Positions 36,424 to 46,999 of a stretch of DNA of 64,000 nucleotides are shown piece by piece. Numbering within the stretch: the first letter of the stretch is position 1; each line of letters opens with the position of its first letter. A program made the translations under genes and the position numbers. The stretch is from Marinobacter salarius (GTDB taxonomy: Bacteria; Pseudomonadota; Gammaproteobacteria; Pseudomonadales; Oleiphilaceae): positions 2,418,001 through 2,482,000 of the forward strand of contig CP007152.1 of assembly GCA_000831005.1 (NCBI GenBank), in the 5' to 3' direction. The notes below the pieces were generated by a model. The model was not told the DNA's origin, made no database searches, and was given only the letters and a program-made list of their open reading frames with translations.

Positions 36424-37683
36424 ATGAAATCGTTCAAGCGTCATCTTACAGCTCTGGCGGTCTCTGCCGCCCTGATGCCAACAGCGGCCGTTCAGGCCGG
36501 AGAAGTCGAGGTTCTGCACTGGTGGACCGCCGGCGGTGAAGCGCGTGCTGCGGCCGCCCTCAAGAAAATGATGGAAGAGCAGGGCCACACCTGGAAAGAC
36601 TTTGCCGTAGCCGGCGGTGGTGGTGAAGCCGCCATGACCGTCCTGAAAACCCGCGCCGTTTCTGGCAATCCTCCTGCTGCCGCCCAGATCAAGGGCCTGG
36701 ATATTCGTGAATGGGCGGAGCTGGGTTTTCTGACCAGCCTCGACAGCGTCGCTGAGGCGGAGAACTGGGATCAGCTCATACCGCCAATGATTTCCGACGT
36801 TATGAAATACGAAGGCGAGTACGTGGCTGTGCCCGTGAACGTCCACCGGGTGAACTGGTTGTGGGTGAACCCGGAGGTCATGAAAGATGTTGGTGTTGAG
36901 GTTCCCACTACGCTGGACGAGTTCTTCGAGGTGGCCGACAAGCTCAAGGCCGAGGGCTACATTCCCCTGGCGCACGGTGGACAGCCGTGGCAGGACGCAA
37001 CGGTGTTCGATGCCGTGGCACTTGCCGAGCTTGGCCCCGATGATTACCGCAAGGCTTTTGTCGACCACGACATGGACGTGATCAACAGCGACAAAATGGA
37101 AGAGGTCTTTGCACAGTTCGCCAAGGTCATGAGCTACGTCGATGACGATGCCGCGGGCCGCGACTGGAATACCGCCACCGGTATGGTCATTCGCGGTGAG
37201 GCCGCCATGCAGATTATGGGCGACTGGGCCAAGGGCGAATTCACCGCCGCAGGTCTGACGCCAGGAGAGGATTACGTGTGCGCGCCGGCCCCGGGCACAA
37301 CCGGGCAGTTCACCTTCAACGTGGACTCATTCGCCATGTTCACGCTGTCCGAGGAAGAGGACATCAAGGCACAGAAGGATCTCGCCCGAACCATTCTGGA
37401 ACCGGAATTCCAGACCCTGTTCAACCAGAACAAGGGCTCAATCCCGGTTCGTACCGACATGGACATGAGTGATTTCGATACCTGTGCCCAGGCGTCGATG
37501 GATACCTTCAAGTCCAGCGCGGATGACGGCGGTCTGGTGCCAAGCTTCTCCCACGGCCTGGCGACCACCAGCTACATCCAGGGCCAGATCTTCGATGTGG
37601 TCACCAACTTCGTCAACTCCAACAACCCGGACCCGGCAAAAACCACGGACCAGCTGGCAGCCGCCATCCAGTCCGCCATGTAA
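36424..37683 (+). CDS. Sugar ABC transporter substrate-binding protein (GtsA-like)
   Basis: A 419-residue periplasmic binding protein of solute-binding family 1. Signal peptide cleaved near VQAGE; the mature start [16 protein letters not shown], the mid-domain [15 protein letters not shown] and [12 protein letters not shown] are typical of glucose/mannose-type binding proteins such as Pseudomonas GtsA. The ATG at 36424 has AAGGAG; the frame is open earlier but overlaps the porin end. It is first of a four-gene importer (two permeases, one ATPase). Glucose is the likely ligand by analogy only. Confidence 0.88.
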   Translation: MKSFKRHLTALAVSAALMPTAAVQAGEVEVLHWWTAGGEARAAAALKKMMEEQGHTWKDFAVAGGGGEAAMTVLKTRAVSGNPPAAAQIKGLDIREWAELGFLTSLDSVAEAENWDQLIPPMISDVMKYEGEYVAVPVNVHRVNWLWVNPEVMKDVGVEVPTTLDEFFEVADKLKAEGYIPLAHGGQPWQDATVFDAVALAELGPDDYRKAFVDHDMDVINSDKMEEVFAQFAKVMSYVDDDAAGRDWNTATGMVIRGEAAMQIMGDWAKGEFTAAGLTPGEDYVCAPAPGTTGQFTFNVDSFAMFTLSEEEDIKAQKDLARTILEPEFQTLFNQNKGSIPVRTDMDMSDFDTCAQASMDTFKSSADDGGLVPSFSHGLATTSYIQGQIFDVVTNFVNSNNPDPAKTTDQLAAAIQSAM

Positions 37684-37737
37684 TGCCGTATCAGGCCGCC
37701 CGATGGGCGGCCTTCGGGTTTCTTCAGGGGATTCCTC

Positions 37738-38664
37738 ATGGAACACACTCAACGTCGCCCCACCGGGGTGGCCAGGGCATCGTCTGGCCTGATGGATGGC
37801 CTGCAGCGCTGGTTGCCCAAACTGGTGGTGGCCCCGACCTTCCTGCTGGTTGGCATCGGGATCTATGGCTACATGCTATGGACGGGCGTGCTGTCATTTA
37901 CCAATTCCAGCTTCCTGCCCAGTTACAATTTCGTCGGCCTTGAGCAATACGCCAAGCTGATGGAGAGCGAGCGCTGGATCGTCGCTTCATGGAATCTGGC
38001 GATATTTGGCGGGCTCTTTATCGGCATCTGCCTGTTGATCGGTGTGGTGCTGGCGATCTTTCTGGACCAGCGCATCCGCCAGGAAGGCGCGATCCGGACT
38101 ATTTATCTCTATCCCATGGCGCTGTCCATGATTGTCACCGGCACCGTCTGGCGCTGGATTCTTAACCCGCGCCTGGGGCTGGAAAAACTGATGCACGACT
38201 GGGGCTGGACGTCCTTCAGCTTCGACTGGCTGGTGAACTCCGACTTCGCCATCTACACCATTGTGATGGCGGCGGTCTGGCAGGCCTCCGGCTTTGTGAT
38301 GGCGCTGTTTCTGGCCGGGCTGCGGGGTGTGGATTCGTCGATCATTCGCGCGGCGCGGGTGGATGGCGCCAGCCTTCCGGTGATCTATTGGAAAATCATT
38401 CTGCCGTCATTGCGGCCGGTGTTCTTCAGCTCGGTGATGGTGCTGGCGCACATTGCCATCAAGAGTTTTGACCTGGTCATGGCCATGACGGCGGGCGGCC
38501 CCGGCTACTCCACCGATCTACCCGCCGTGTACATGTACGCCCATACCTTTACCCGTGGCCAGATGGGGCTGGGCTCTGCCAGCGCCATGCTGATGCTGGG
38601 GGCGATTCTGGCTTTGTTAGTGCCTTACCTGTATTCCGAACTGAGGGAGAAACGCCATGACTGA
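37738..38664 (+). CDS. Sugar ABC transporter permease, MalF type (GtsB-like)
   Basis: A 308-residue inner-membrane protein with six predicted helices. The EAA loop that contacts the ATPase is GLRGVDSSIIRAARVDGASLPVIYWKIILPSL. It pairs with the following permease as a heterodimer. It starts 54 bp after the binding-protein gene with AGGGGA before the ATG, and overlaps the next gene by 8 bp. Confidence 0.9.
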   Translation: MEHTQRRPTGVARASSGLMDGLQRWLPKLVVAPTFLLVGIGIYGYMLWTGVLSFTNSSFLPSYNFVGLEQYAKLMESERWIVASWNLAIFGGLFIGICLLIGVVLAIFLDQRIRQEGAIRTIYLYPMALSMIVTGTVWRWILNPRLGLEKLMHDWGWTSFSFDWLVNSDFAIYTIVMAAVWQASGFVMALFLAGLRGVDSSIIRAARVDGASLPVIYWKIILPSLRPVFFSSVMVLAHIAIKSFDLVMAMTAGGPGYSTDLPAVYMYAHTFTRGQMGLGSASAMLMLGAILALLVPYLYSELREKRHD

Positions 38665-39526
38665 TGTGGTTCGTACCGGCTTTCGCCCCAGTCGCATTGC
38701 CATCTATGGCGTGCTGCTTCTGGCCTGCCTGGTGTACCTGATTCCGCTGATCGTGATGTTGATCACCAGTTTCAAGACGCCCATGGATATCCGCTCTGGC
38801 AACCTGTTGGCACTGCCCACCGACTGGACAACCATCGGTTGGACCAAGGCCTGGTCCGAGGCCTGCACCGGTGTGCAGTGTGAGGGCGTGAAAGGGTATT
38901 TCTGGAACTCGTTCAAGATGACGGTGCCAGCGGTGATGATTTCCACCCTGTTGGGTGCCTTTAACGGCTACGTGCTGTCGAAGTGGAAATTCAAGGGCTC
39001 GGATCTGTTGTTCGGGATGTTGCTGTTCGGCTGCTTTGTGCCCTTCCAGGTGGTGCTGCTGCCCATGGCGGCCACCCTTGGCAAGCTGGGCATGGCCAAC
39101 ACCACCGCTGGATTGGTACTGGTTCACGTGATCTACGGGGTGGCCTTTACCACGCTGTTTTTCCGCAACTATTACGTGGCCATTCCCGACGCTTTGGTGA
39201 AGGCGGCCCGGCTCGACGGCGCCGGCTTTTTCACCATCTTCTTCCGCATCCTTCTGCCCATGTCCACACCCATCTTCATGGTGTCACTGATCTGGCAGTT
39301 CACCCAGATCTGGAACGACTTCCTGTTCGGCGTGGTCTTCGCCAGCGGCGACAGCCAGCCGATAACGGTCGCCCTGAATAACCTGGTGAACACCAGCACC
39401 GGGGTGAAGGAATACAACGTGGATATGGCCGCCGCCATGATTGCCGCCCTGCCAACGCTGGTGGTGTACATCGTGGCCGGCAAGTACTTTATACGCGGCC
39501 TGACGGCCGGCTCGGTTAAAGGGTAA
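38657..39526 (+). CDS. Sugar ABC transporter permease, MalG type (GtsC-like)
   Basis: A 289-residue inner-membrane protein, six helices. EAA loop: AIPDALVKAARLDGAGFFTIFFRILLP. The C-terminus has GVVFASGDSQPITVALNN and ends FIRGLTAGSVKG, typical of the MalG/UgpE family. The start overlaps the upstream permease, implying coupled translation; the ATPase gene begins 6 bp after its stop. Confidence 0.9.
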   Translation: MTDVVRTGFRPSRIAIYGVLLLACLVYLIPLIVMLITSFKTPMDIRSGNLLALPTDWTTIGWTKAWSEACTGVQCEGVKGYFWNSFKMTVPAVMISTLLGAFNGYVLSKWKFKGSDLLFGMLLFGCFVPFQVVLLPMAATLGKLGMANTTAGLVLVHVIYGVAFTTLFFRNYYVAIPDALVKAARLDGAGFFTIFFRILLPMSTPIFMVSLIWQFTQIWNDFLFGVVFASGDSQPITVALNNLVNTSTGVKEYNVDMAAAMIAALPTLVVYIVAGKYFIRGLTAGSVKG

Positions 39527-39532
39527 AACAAC

Positions 39533-40647
39533 ATGTCACAACTTGAACTGCGGGACATTCGCAAGACATACCCGGGGGCTCTCGATGAGACGCTCAAGGG
39601 CATCAATATTGACATCGCCTCCGGTGAATTCCTGACCTTGGTCGGACCTTCCGGCTGCGGCAAGTCAACCCTGATGAACAGCATTGCCGGCCTGGAATCC
39701 ATTACCGGTGGGTCGATTGTGGTGGAAGGCAAGGATATATCCACCATGGAGCCGAAGGACCGGGACATCGCCATGGTGTTCCAGTCCTACGCGCTGTATC
39801 CCACCATGTCGGTGCGCGAGAACATTGCCTTTGGCCTGAAAATCCGCGGTATGCCAAAAGACGAGATCCAGCAGGAAGTGGAGCGGGTGGCCGATCTGCT
39901 GCAGATTTCCGCATTGCTGGACAAAAAGCCAGCCCGGCTTTCAGGCGGTCAGCAACAGCGGGTCGCCATGGGGCGCGCCCTGGCTCGCAGGCCGAAGATC
40001 TATCTGTTCGATGAGCCGTTGTCCAACCTGGACGCCAAGCTGCGGGTGGAAATGCGCACCGAAATCAAGAAGCTGCACCAGCGCCTGAAAACCACCATTG
40101 TGTACGTGACCCACGACCAGATCGAAGCCATGACGCTGGCGGACCGGATCGCGGTGCTCAAAGACGGCGAACTGCAGCAACTGGGCACGCCGAAGGAAGT
40201 GTACGACACGCCGGAGAACCTGTTTGTGGCGGGCTTTATGGGCTCGCCGTCCATGAGTTTTATCAATGTGACGGTAGAGCAGGCTGGATCAGCCTGGTGG
40301 TCAACGTTGAGGGCAGCGATGGCCGGAAACTTGCCCTGCCAGTGCCGGATTACCTGAAGGGCTGGGCCGGTAAACAGGTGGTACTCGGCATCCGGCCGGA
40401 GCACATAAGCCAGCCAGATGAACAGAAAAGGGATAGCCAGATGGTGGCCGAGAGCCGGTTCACGGTGGAGGTGACCGAACCCACCGGGCCGGACATCCTC
40501 GCCGTGATTCGCCTTAACAATGTTGATGTGCAGTGCCGGCTGGATGCGGAACACCCAGTGAACTGGGGAGAAGAGGCGGAACTGATGTTCGACATGAGAA
40601 AGGTCGTGTTTTTCGACCCGGACAGCGAGAAGCGCATCCGCCCATAG
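39533..40647 (+). pseudogene. Sugar ABC transporter ATPase (MalK/UgpC/GtsD-like), frameshifted as given
   Basis: About 371 residues when joined. ATPase domain: Walker A GPSGCGKST, signature LSGGQQQR, Walker B IYLFDEPLSNLDAK, H-loop VYVTHDQIEAMTLADR. A C-terminal TOBE-type regulatory domain (VLGIRPEHI, EVTEPTGPDILAVIRL) lies in the next frame. The break near 40281 is mended by one G in CAGGGCTGG. It energises the two permeases upstream. A consensus error is likely. Confidence 0.88.
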
Positions 40648-40669
40648 TCGCCCCAGTCCCTCTCTGTTT

Positions 40670-42202
40670 TCAGAGCTGCTCCAGATGTGCCAGTAAGTTG
40701 TCGGCACGCTGGAGCAGCGCCTCCCGCCTTTCTGGTTTCTGCTTGTCCCAGTTGCGGTACATCATGCCCATGCGCGGATTGCTGGCAAAGTCGTCCCGAT
40801 GGCGATTGATGAAATGCCAATAGAGCGCATTGAACGGGCAGGCGTCGTCTTCCGTGGCCTTGTTGACCTTGTAGTGGCAGTTACTGCAATGGTCGGACAT
40901 GCGCTGGATGTATTTGCCGCTGGCGGCATAGGGTTTTGATCCCAGATAGCCACCGTCTGCGTGCATCACCATGCCCAGCACGTTGGGTAGCTCCACCCAG
41001 TCGTAGGCATCGGCATACACGGCCAGGTACCAGTCACAGATCTCCTCCGGCTTGACGCCGGCCAGCAGCGCAAAATTACCGGTCACCATCAGCCGCTGGA
41101 TATGGTGTGCATAGGCGTTGCGACGGGTGGCATCAATGGCCTTGTGCATGCAGCGCATCCTGGTGTCCCCGGTCCAGTAGAACCAGGGTAGGGAACGGGT
41201 ATTACCGAGCCGGTTTTCCTGTGCGTACCCTGGCATATGCAACCAGTAGATACCCCGCACAAACTCACGCCAGCCCAAGATCTGGCGGATAAAACCCTCC
41301 ACTGCGTTAATCGGCGCACGCCCCGAATACCAGGCCTGTGCGGCGGCCTCGCAGACGGCCAGTGGATCCAGCAAGCCGCAATTGATGTAGGGCGACAGGA
41401 TGGAGTGGAACAGCCAGTCTTCATTGTCGGACATGGCATCCTGAAAGTCGCCGAAACAGGGCAGGGCGAAATCGATGAAGTACTCCAATGCCTGCTCTGC
41501 GTCCTCGTGGGTGACGGCAAAGTGAAAATCCTCCGTGGTGCCGAAGTGTTCGGTAAAGTGTTGCTCTACCAGCTCAATCACCTCCCGAGTCACCTTGTCG
41601 GGCTCAACGCGGTAGGGAGCCGGAGCCGCCGGTTTTCCCGTCCACTTACGGCGGTTGTCAGCGTCGAAATTCCATTCGCCGCCCTCAGGCTTGCCATCTG
41701 GCGTCATCAACAAACCGGTTTTTCGTCGCATTTCCCGGTAGAAGAATTCCATTCGCAGCTGTTTACGCCCCTCTGCCCAGTCCGAAAACGCCTGCTTGCT
41801 GGCGATAAAACGCGTATCCGGCCGGATCTCGACCGGCACACCCAGGCGCTTATGCCAATGGCTAACCTGCTCGTGCAATCGCCACTCGCCGCACTCTGTC
41901 GTGATCACCCTGTCAGCGCCGGTTTCCTTGAGCTGATTGGCGATGACAGACTCGAGATTTCGGGTTTCGTTATCGGGGTGGTAAGTCTGGTAGTGAACCT
42001 GCCAGCCATCATCCTCCAGCCGCTGTGCGAAATGGCGCATGGCGCTGAACAGCAGAACCAGTTTTTTCTTGTGGTGATTGGTGTAGCTGGCCTCGTCGTG
42101 GACCTCTGCCATCACGATTCTGTCTCGTTTCCTGTCAGCGTTGTCGAGTGCGCTGATGGCGGTGGTCAGCTGGTCGCCGAGTATCAGAATCAGATTGGAC
42201 AT
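40670..42202 (-). CDS. Cryptochrome/photolyase-related FeS-BCP protein (PhrB-like, 6-4 type)
   Basis: A 510-residue member of the iron-sulfur bacterial cryptochrome/photolyase group. N-terminal Rossmann-like domain (LILILGDQLT); FAD domain with INAVEGFIRQILGWREFVRG and WFYWTGDTRMRCM. Four Cys fit a 4Fe-4S site: one in YINCGLLDP, then DHCSNCHYKV and DDACPFN. Known relatives repair (6-4) photoproducts. Start: the ATG at 42202 begins the recognisable domain; GGAGG lies 12 bases upstream, so a longer start at 42235 cannot be excluded. It converges with the sugar importer. Confidence 0.87.
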   Translation of the reverse strand: MSNLILILGDQLTTAISALDNADRKRDRIVMAEVHDEASYTNHHKKKLVLLFSAMRHFAQRLEDDGWQVHYQTYHPDNETRNLESVIANQLKETGADRVITTECGEWRLHEQVSHWHKRLGVPVEIRPDTRFIASKQAFSDWAEGRKQLRMEFFYREMRRKTGLLMTPDGKPEGGEWNFDADNRRKWTGKPAAPAPYRVEPDKVTREVIELVEQHFTEHFGTTEDFHFAVTHEDAEQALEYFIDFALPCFGDFQDAMSDNEDWLFHSILSPYINCGLLDPLAVCEAAAQAWYSGRAPINAVEGFIRQILGWREFVRGIYWLHMPGYAQENRLGNTRSLPWFYWTGDTRMRCMHKAIDATRRNAYAHHIQRLMVTGNFALLAGVKPEEICDWYLAVYADAYDWVELPNVLGMVMHADGGYLGSKPYAASGKYIQRMSDHCSNCHYKVNKATEDDACPFNALYWHFINRHRDDFASNPRMGMMYRNWDKQKPERREALLQRADNLLAHLEQL

Positions 42203-42303
42203 AGCGGGAAACGACCTCCGTACCTGGGGCAGCAATCACCCATGATCGCCACGATGTGGTACGAAGGATACGCCAGCGGCGCAAGGCTGGTTCAGCTGGA
42301 AGG

Positions 42304-43296
42304 CTAGCCGCCGGTCATATTCATAAACCGAAGAATCTGAACGTCACCCTCGCTGGAAAAGTGATGGCGCTCCGGTTTCAGGTCCATGGCATTGATGATG
42401 GTTTCACGGAGCTTGTCATCGGTTTCCGGGTGGCCGCGCAGCACGCGGCGCAGATCAACGGAATGCTCATTGCCCAGGCACAGCAGCAGGCGGCCTTCCA
42501 CCGTGACCCGAACGCGGTTGCAGGTGGAGCAGAAATTGTGGGAATGGGGCGAGATGAAACCGACCCGAACGTCGCTGTCCGGCATGCGGTAGTAGCGGGC
42601 GGGCCCGCCGGAATCTTCCGGAGTGGGAACCAGCGCATGGCGCTGGCTGATGATATCGCGCACTTCGTCGCTGGTGCATAGCACCTGACCGCGATCATGA
42701 TCGGAAATTTCGCCCAGTGGCATTTCCTCTATGAAGGTAATATCCACCTTCTTTTTACGGGCAAACTCAACCAGCTCTGGTACTTCCTGGTCGTTGCCAC
42801 CTTTCATGACAACGGTATTGAGTTTGATGCCCTCAAACCCCGCCTCTTTTGCGGCGTCTATACCATCAAGAACCTGGGCAAGCCGGCCAGTGCGGGTGAT
42901 GCGGCTGAACTTCTCGGCATCCAGGGAATCCAGGCTGATATTCAGCCGCTTGAGTCCGGCCTTGCGCAGTGGCTCTGCCATGGTGGGCAACTGGCTGCCA
43001 TTGGTGGTCATGGCGAAGTCCCGCAGACCAAATGTGCCGATTTCCTTGACCAGTTCCAGAATGCCCCGTCTTACAAGCGGCTCTCCCCCGGTCAACCGAA
43101 TCTTTTCGGTGCCCAGGGATACGAAGGTCTTTGCCACCTGGGCAATCTCTTCAAGCGTCAGCACCTGCTGCCGTGGCAGGAAGGTCATCTCCTCGGCCAT
43201 GCAGTACACGCACCGGAAATCGCAGCGGTCTGTGACGGACAGACGCACATAGTTGACGGTGCGACCAAAACGGTCTGTCAGCGTGGCGTTGGGCAT
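42304..43296 (-). CDS. moaA: GTP 3',8-cyclase MoaA
   Basis: A 330-residue radical SAM enzyme for the first step of molybdenum cofactor synthesis. The N-terminal cluster is in [14 protein letters not shown]; the C-terminal cluster in [18 protein letters not shown]. It ends with the required Gly-Gly tail (MTGG). The start at 43296 is the one that begins the family N-terminus ([12 protein letters not shown]) with GGGGAA upstream. It is divergent from an NsrR-like regulator and separate from other moa genes. Confidence 0.94.
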   Translation of the reverse strand: MPNATLTDRFGRTVNYVRLSVTDRCDFRCVYCMAEEMTFLPRQQVLTLEEIAQVAKTFVSLGTEKIRLTGGEPLVRRGILELVKEIGTFGLRDFAMTTNGSQLPTMAEPLRKAGLKRLNISLDSLDAEKFSRITRTGRLAQVLDGIDAAKEAGFEGIKLNTVVMKGGNDQEVPELVEFARKKKVDITFIEEMPLGEISDHDRGQVLCTSDEVRDIISQRHALVPTPEDSGGPARYYRMPDSDVRVGFISPHSHNFCSTCNRVRVTVEGRLLLCLGNEHSVDLRRVLRGHPETDDKLRETIINAMDLKPERHHFSSEGDVQILRFMNMTGG

Positions 43297-43481
43297 GGGT
43301 AAGTTCCCCGTCTGGCTTTGTATACAACAAGCATAACCAATGTGTGGCGAATAACCCAACCCAATATCGACAAAAGAACCATTCGGGCGTAAGAACCGGT
43401 TTTATGAATTCTGCGTATACACGTATCGGTTTGGCCACTTTCGGTGTGAACCTGATATCGATGACTTATTGGAGTTGATGA

Positions 43482-43919
43482 ATGCACATCACCCGTTACA
43501 CCGATTACTCCCTGCGTGTTCTGGTTTACCTGGCGGTGCAGGGTGATGAGCTGGCGACCATTCAGCAGATCGCCGACAGCTATGAGATCTCCAAGAATCA
43601 CCTGATGAAAGTCGTTCATCAACTCAACAAGAATGGCTACATCGAAACCGTCCGTGGCAAGAAAGGAGGGATGCGCCTGCACATGGCGCCGGAGGACATT
43701 AACGTTGGCATCCTGGTCAGGGAAACCGAACAGGATCTCAGTGTTGTGGAGTGCTTTTCCTCCAGGAATGCCTGCCGCATCACGCCGGTCTGTGGGTTGA
43801 AATCAATGTTCGGCGAGGCCTTGACGGCATTCCTGGAAGTACTGGACCGATACACGCTGGCCGATATTATTAACGACCAGCATCGCCCGCAGTTACTACG
43901 ACTTTTGCAGATCGCTTAA
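43482..43919 (+). CDS. Rrf2-family regulator, NsrR-like
   Basis: A 145-residue winged-helix regulator beginning MHITRYTDYSLRVLVYLAV, the NsrR/Rrf2 start. It carries three Cys spaced as in NsrR: CFSSRNACRITPVCGL, which bind a nitric-oxide-sensitive Fe-S cluster. NsrR represses nitric oxide defence genes. I could not find a convincing 23-bp NsrR palindrome in the 185 bp between it and moaA. The stop overlaps the stop of the convergent desaturase gene by 4 bp. Confidence 0.85.
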   Translation: MHITRYTDYSLRVLVYLAVQGDELATIQQIADSYEISKNHLMKVVHQLNKNGYIETVRGKKGGMRLHMAPEDINVGILVRETEQDLSVVECFSSRNACRITPVCGLKSMFGEALTAFLEVLDRYTLADIINDQHRPQLLRLLQIA

Positions 43920-45008
43920 CCCAAGGCCCGGTTGCTGAATTCCGGTAGCAGCCGGTTGCGCATCCGGTCCGGCAGTGAATAGCCGAAAATGCGTTTCAGC
44001 ACGGTTGAATACTGTTTGGCGAAGGTGCCGGTGTTGTACGGAATACCGTGCTTTTTACACACCGCTTGAACTTTCTCCGACATTTCGGGGTAGCGGTGGG
44101 CTGGCAGGTCCGGGAACACATGGTGCTCAATCTGATAGCTCAGATGGCCGCTCAGTAGGTGCACCCACTTACTGCCGGTAAAGTTGCTGGAGCCTGTCAG
44201 TTGGCGCAGATACCAGTGGCCCTTGCTCTCACCTTCGCATTCCTCCTCGGTAAACGTCTCCGCATCCTGGGTAAAGTGGCCACAGAAAATGACCGTGGAC
44301 GACCACAGGTTACGGATCAGGTTGGCGCCAATGTTGCCCGCCAGTACCACCGGAGCCACCGGAAAGGTGATCAGCGGGAAGAACACATAGTCCTTGAAGG
44401 CCTGACGGCCGCCCTTGCGGAAGAAGTCCTTCAGGAACGGAATCTTTTCCCGTACCGAGATTTCCCGGCGGCGGATTCGTTCAGACTCCAACTCATGCAG
44501 CCCCACGCCCCACTGGAAGAACACACTCAGCAGGATATAGTTGATGAGCTGCAAGCTATGGGCCGGCTTCCATTTGTCGTCGTCGCTCAGGCGCAGCAGC
44601 GCATAGCCATAGTCCCGGTCCTTGCCAATAATATTGGTGTAGGTGTGGTGCTCGTAGTTATGGGTGCGGCGCCAGGAATCGCCAGTGCACACCGTATCCC
44701 ATTCATAGGTCTGCGAGTGGAGCGACGGGTCGTTCATCCAGTCGTACTGGCCGTGCATGACGTTGTGGCCGATCTCCATGTTTTCGATAATCTTGGAGAT
44801 ACCCAGCGCCGTGGTGGCGGCCAGGAACACGGGTGGGATAAACCCGAAGCATCAGCACCCGGCCACCGATTTCCAGGGATCGGTGAAGCCGAACGATCCT
44901 GCGGATGTAACGTGCATCCCGTTCGCCAAGATCGGAAATCACCTGGTCACGAATGGTATCCAGGTCGTTTTCAAGCTCTTTCAGTTGTGTTTCGTTCATC
45001 GTTTTCAT
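43916..45008 (-). pseudogene. Membrane acyl-CoA (stearoyl-CoA type) desaturase, frameshifted as given
   Basis: About 364 residues across two frames. All three His boxes are present: HNVMHGQYD, HNYEHH and QIEHHVFPD, binding the di-iron centre. Hydrophobic helices lie between. The frame changes near 44846; unlike most others in this window, the shift needs one extra base removed or two restored. Start ATG at 45008 with AAGGAG. It is the last gene of a unit with the ferredoxin reductase 68 bp upstream. It introduces double bonds into membrane acyl chains; the position is unknown. Confidence 0.83.
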
Positions 45009-45076
45009 GGTGACTCCTTGCAGAATGGTCGAACCATGTCTGCCAATAATGGGTTCAGGCGTTGTGGTGCGGCCGG

Positions 45077-46180
45077 TCAGAGTTCAACAGACACCGGTCC
45101 GCTAGGAACAGACACACAAAGCTGAATGGTTTCCTCGCCCGGGCCGGAGGCTTTCCCGGTCAGGCGGTTGATCACAGTGCCGCTGGTCTTGCGGCAACTG
45201 CACTGGTGACAGATGCCCATGCGGCAGCCGTAGCGTGGCGACAGTTTCGCGGCCTCGGCAATGTCCAGCAGCACCGCATCGCCTTCGGACGAGACATCCA
45301 GGTTGCTGCGTTGGAAATGCACCGCTCCTCCGAGGATCTCGGTGTCGAGATTTGCGGACGGTGCGGAGAAGAAGGTGCTGTGAATGCGGTCTTCACCAAT
45401 CCCCCGCCGATACAGGAGATCGTTGGCCAGATCCATGAGCCCTTTCGGCCCGCAGAGATAGCACCGCCGGGCCGCAATGCCGGGAACGTCATCCAGATGT
45501 TGCTCGCTGAGGAACTGGGGCGGGTGGGTGTCGCTGGTGGCAAACACCTTCAGGGTGAAGGCCGGCCAGCGACTGGCCAGCGCGTGCAGCTTTTCCGCAG
45601 CAATCACATCGGCCTGGGTGCGCACGAAATACAGCAGGGTCACCGGCGCCCGATAGTCTGATGCCGCCATGGTTTCCAACTGGCTCAGCACCGGTGTGAT
45701 GCCGCTGCCACCGGCGATGTACAGGGCCGGCTCCTGCGGCTCGGGAATCTGGAAGTCGCCGAACGCCTCGCCCAGCCCGATGACAGCGCCTGGCTCCAGG
45801 TGGTCGTGCATCCAGTTGGTCACCAGGCCACCGGGAAGCCGTTTGATGGTCAGGGTGACGGTGCCGTCTGCGCGCCATTGAATGGGCGAACTGGACAGGC
45901 TGAAGGTTCGGTTACGACGCACGCCGTCGACATCGATGCCAATATTGACGTGCTGGCCGGCGGCAAAGCCTTTCCAGCGCCCGGCCGGCGCCAGGACAAA
46001 GGTTTTGGTGTCGGCGGTTTCGTTGTAGATGGCCTTCACCCTGGCCGGCGTGTATTGCCGTACCCACATCGGGTTGATGCGCTCCAGCAGGGGATCAAAA
46101 AAGGCAGCCGGGTCGTCCCGGTTAAAAAGCTGCCTGCCCAGCCAGTGCAGAGTGGGTGACTTTTCCAGTACGGACATCAT
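45077..46180 (-). CDS. Flavohemoprotein-type ferredoxin reductase for the desaturase
   Basis: A 367-residue reductase: FAD domain with RNRTFSLSSSP, NAD(P)H domain with YIAGGSGITPVLSQL and CYLCGPKGLM, and a C-terminal plant-type 2Fe-2S ferredoxin domain with YGCRMGICHQCSCRK and a fourth Cys in IQLCVSV. This three-domain form accompanies DesA/DesB-type desaturases in Pseudomonas and supplies their electrons. Start at 46180 (double ATG) with AAAGGAG. Tandem operators lie just upstream, and the divergent TetR gene is probably the repressor. Confidence 0.88.
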   Translation of the reverse strand: MMSVLEKSPTLHWLGRQLFNRDDPAAFFDPLLERINPMWVRQYTPARVKAIYNETADTKTFVLAPAGRWKGFAAGQHVNIGIDVDGVRRNRTFSLSSSPIQWRADGTVTLTIKRLPGGLVTNWMHDHLEPGAVIGLGEAFGDFQIPEPQEPALYIAGGSGITPVLSQLETMAASDYRAPVTLLYFVRTQADVIAAEKLHALASRWPAFTLKVFATSDTHPPQFLSEQHLDDVPGIAARRCYLCGPKGLMDLANDLLYRRGIGEDRIHSTFFSAPSANLDTEILGGAVHFQRSNLDVSSEGDAVLLDIAEAAKLSPRYGCRMGICHQCSCRKTSGTVINRLTGKASGPGEETIQLCVSVPSGPVSVEL

Positions 46181-46201
46181 GATCGCTCTCCTTTGTACTG
46201 A

Positions 46202-46239
46202 TGTGTACAACTGTTCACTAATGTGTACGACTGTACACA
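46202..46239. promoter_or_regulatory. Tandem operators for the DesT/FabR-like repressor
   Basis: Two related inverted repeats in direct order, 20 bp apart: 46222-46239 is TGTGTAC-GACT-GTACACA, a perfect palindrome with a 4-base centre; 46202-46219 is TGTGTAC-AACT-GTTCACT, an imperfect copy. They lie 22-60 bases before the reductase ATG. A 20-bp spacing puts both on one DNA face. Confidence 0.8.
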
Positions 46240-46314
46240 TCGAAGCATTGGGCGGCAATCAAGCCATTAACATTGTCCTCTAATGACAAGTTCGGGTTAT
46301 TTTTAGTGTGGGCC

Positions 46315-46328
46315 TGTGTACACTTGTT
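46315..46328. promoter_or_regulatory. Possible third operator before the tetR gene
   Basis: TGTGTACACTTGT shares the TGTGTAC half-site of the tandem operators. It lies about 35 bases before the regulator ATG, suggesting autoregulation. Only one half is well conserved. Confidence 0.45.
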
Positions 46329-46362
46329 GGCTTGTGATCAACCGATGAGCTAGTTCCAGGCC

Positions 46363-46989
46363 ATGGCAGAAAAACAACGACGTAAGCCGGGTGAAACCCG
46401 CGAGAAACTGATGAACGCGGCATTGGCCCTGGTGGGAAAGGGGCGGCACTTTGCCAGCCTGGGCATCCGGGAAGTCACCCGGCAGGCAGGCGTGGTGCCG
46501 ACGTCGTTTTACCGGCATTTCCGTAACATGGATGATCTGGGGCTGCAGTTGGTGGACGAATTGGGGCTGGTGCTTCGACGGATGATGCGCGAGGCGCGGG
46601 CGAACGTATTGCAGGCGGACAAACTGATCGACGAATCAGTCGGTATTTTTATCTCCCATGCTCGCAATAATCGCAGTTTTTTCATGTTTATGGCCCAGGG
46701 GCTGGCGGGGGAGAGCCGGGCGGTACAGGAAGGCATTCGCAGCGAAATGCGTTATTTTGCCAGCGAATTGGCCAATGATCTTCGGCGCCTGAAAGTGGCG
46801 GATCACCTGAGCGATGCCGATCTGGATATGACCTGCGACCTGGTCGTGCGCAGTGTGGCCTTCAGCCTGACAGACATTCTGGGGATTTCTCCCGACGACG
46901 ACTATCAGGAAGAACAGGTGCGGCAGCGAACCGCACGCTTTCTACAGCTGATATTTGTGGGCGCAGCCAACTGGAAGAGTCAGTCCTGA
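46363..46989 (+). CDS. TetR-family regulator, DesT/FabR-like
   Basis: A 208-residue regulator with an N-terminal HTH (SLGIREVTRQAGVVPTSFYRHF) and a helical ligand domain (ESVGIFISHARNNRSFFMFM). The close pattern is to FabR and DesT, which sense the saturated/unsaturated acyl-CoA ratio and repress desaturase genes. It is divergent from the reductase-desaturase unit, with three operator-like repeats between. The ATG start follows the third site. Confidence 0.85.
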   Translation: MAEKQRRKPGETREKLMNAALALVGKGRHFASLGIREVTRQAGVVPTSFYRHFRNMDDLGLQLVDELGLVLRRMMREARANVLQADKLIDESVGIFISHARNNRSFFMFMAQGLAGESRAVQEGIRSEMRYFASELANDLRRLKVADHLSDADLDMTCDLVVRSVAFSLTDILGISPDDDYQEEQVRQRTARFLQLIFVGAANWKSQS

Positions 46990-46999
46990 AGGTCGACCA

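Noticed and set aside
43297..43481. Search for an NsrR or Fnr site between moaA and the NsrR-like gene
   Set aside because: AT-rich half-sites occur but none forms a convincing palindrome.
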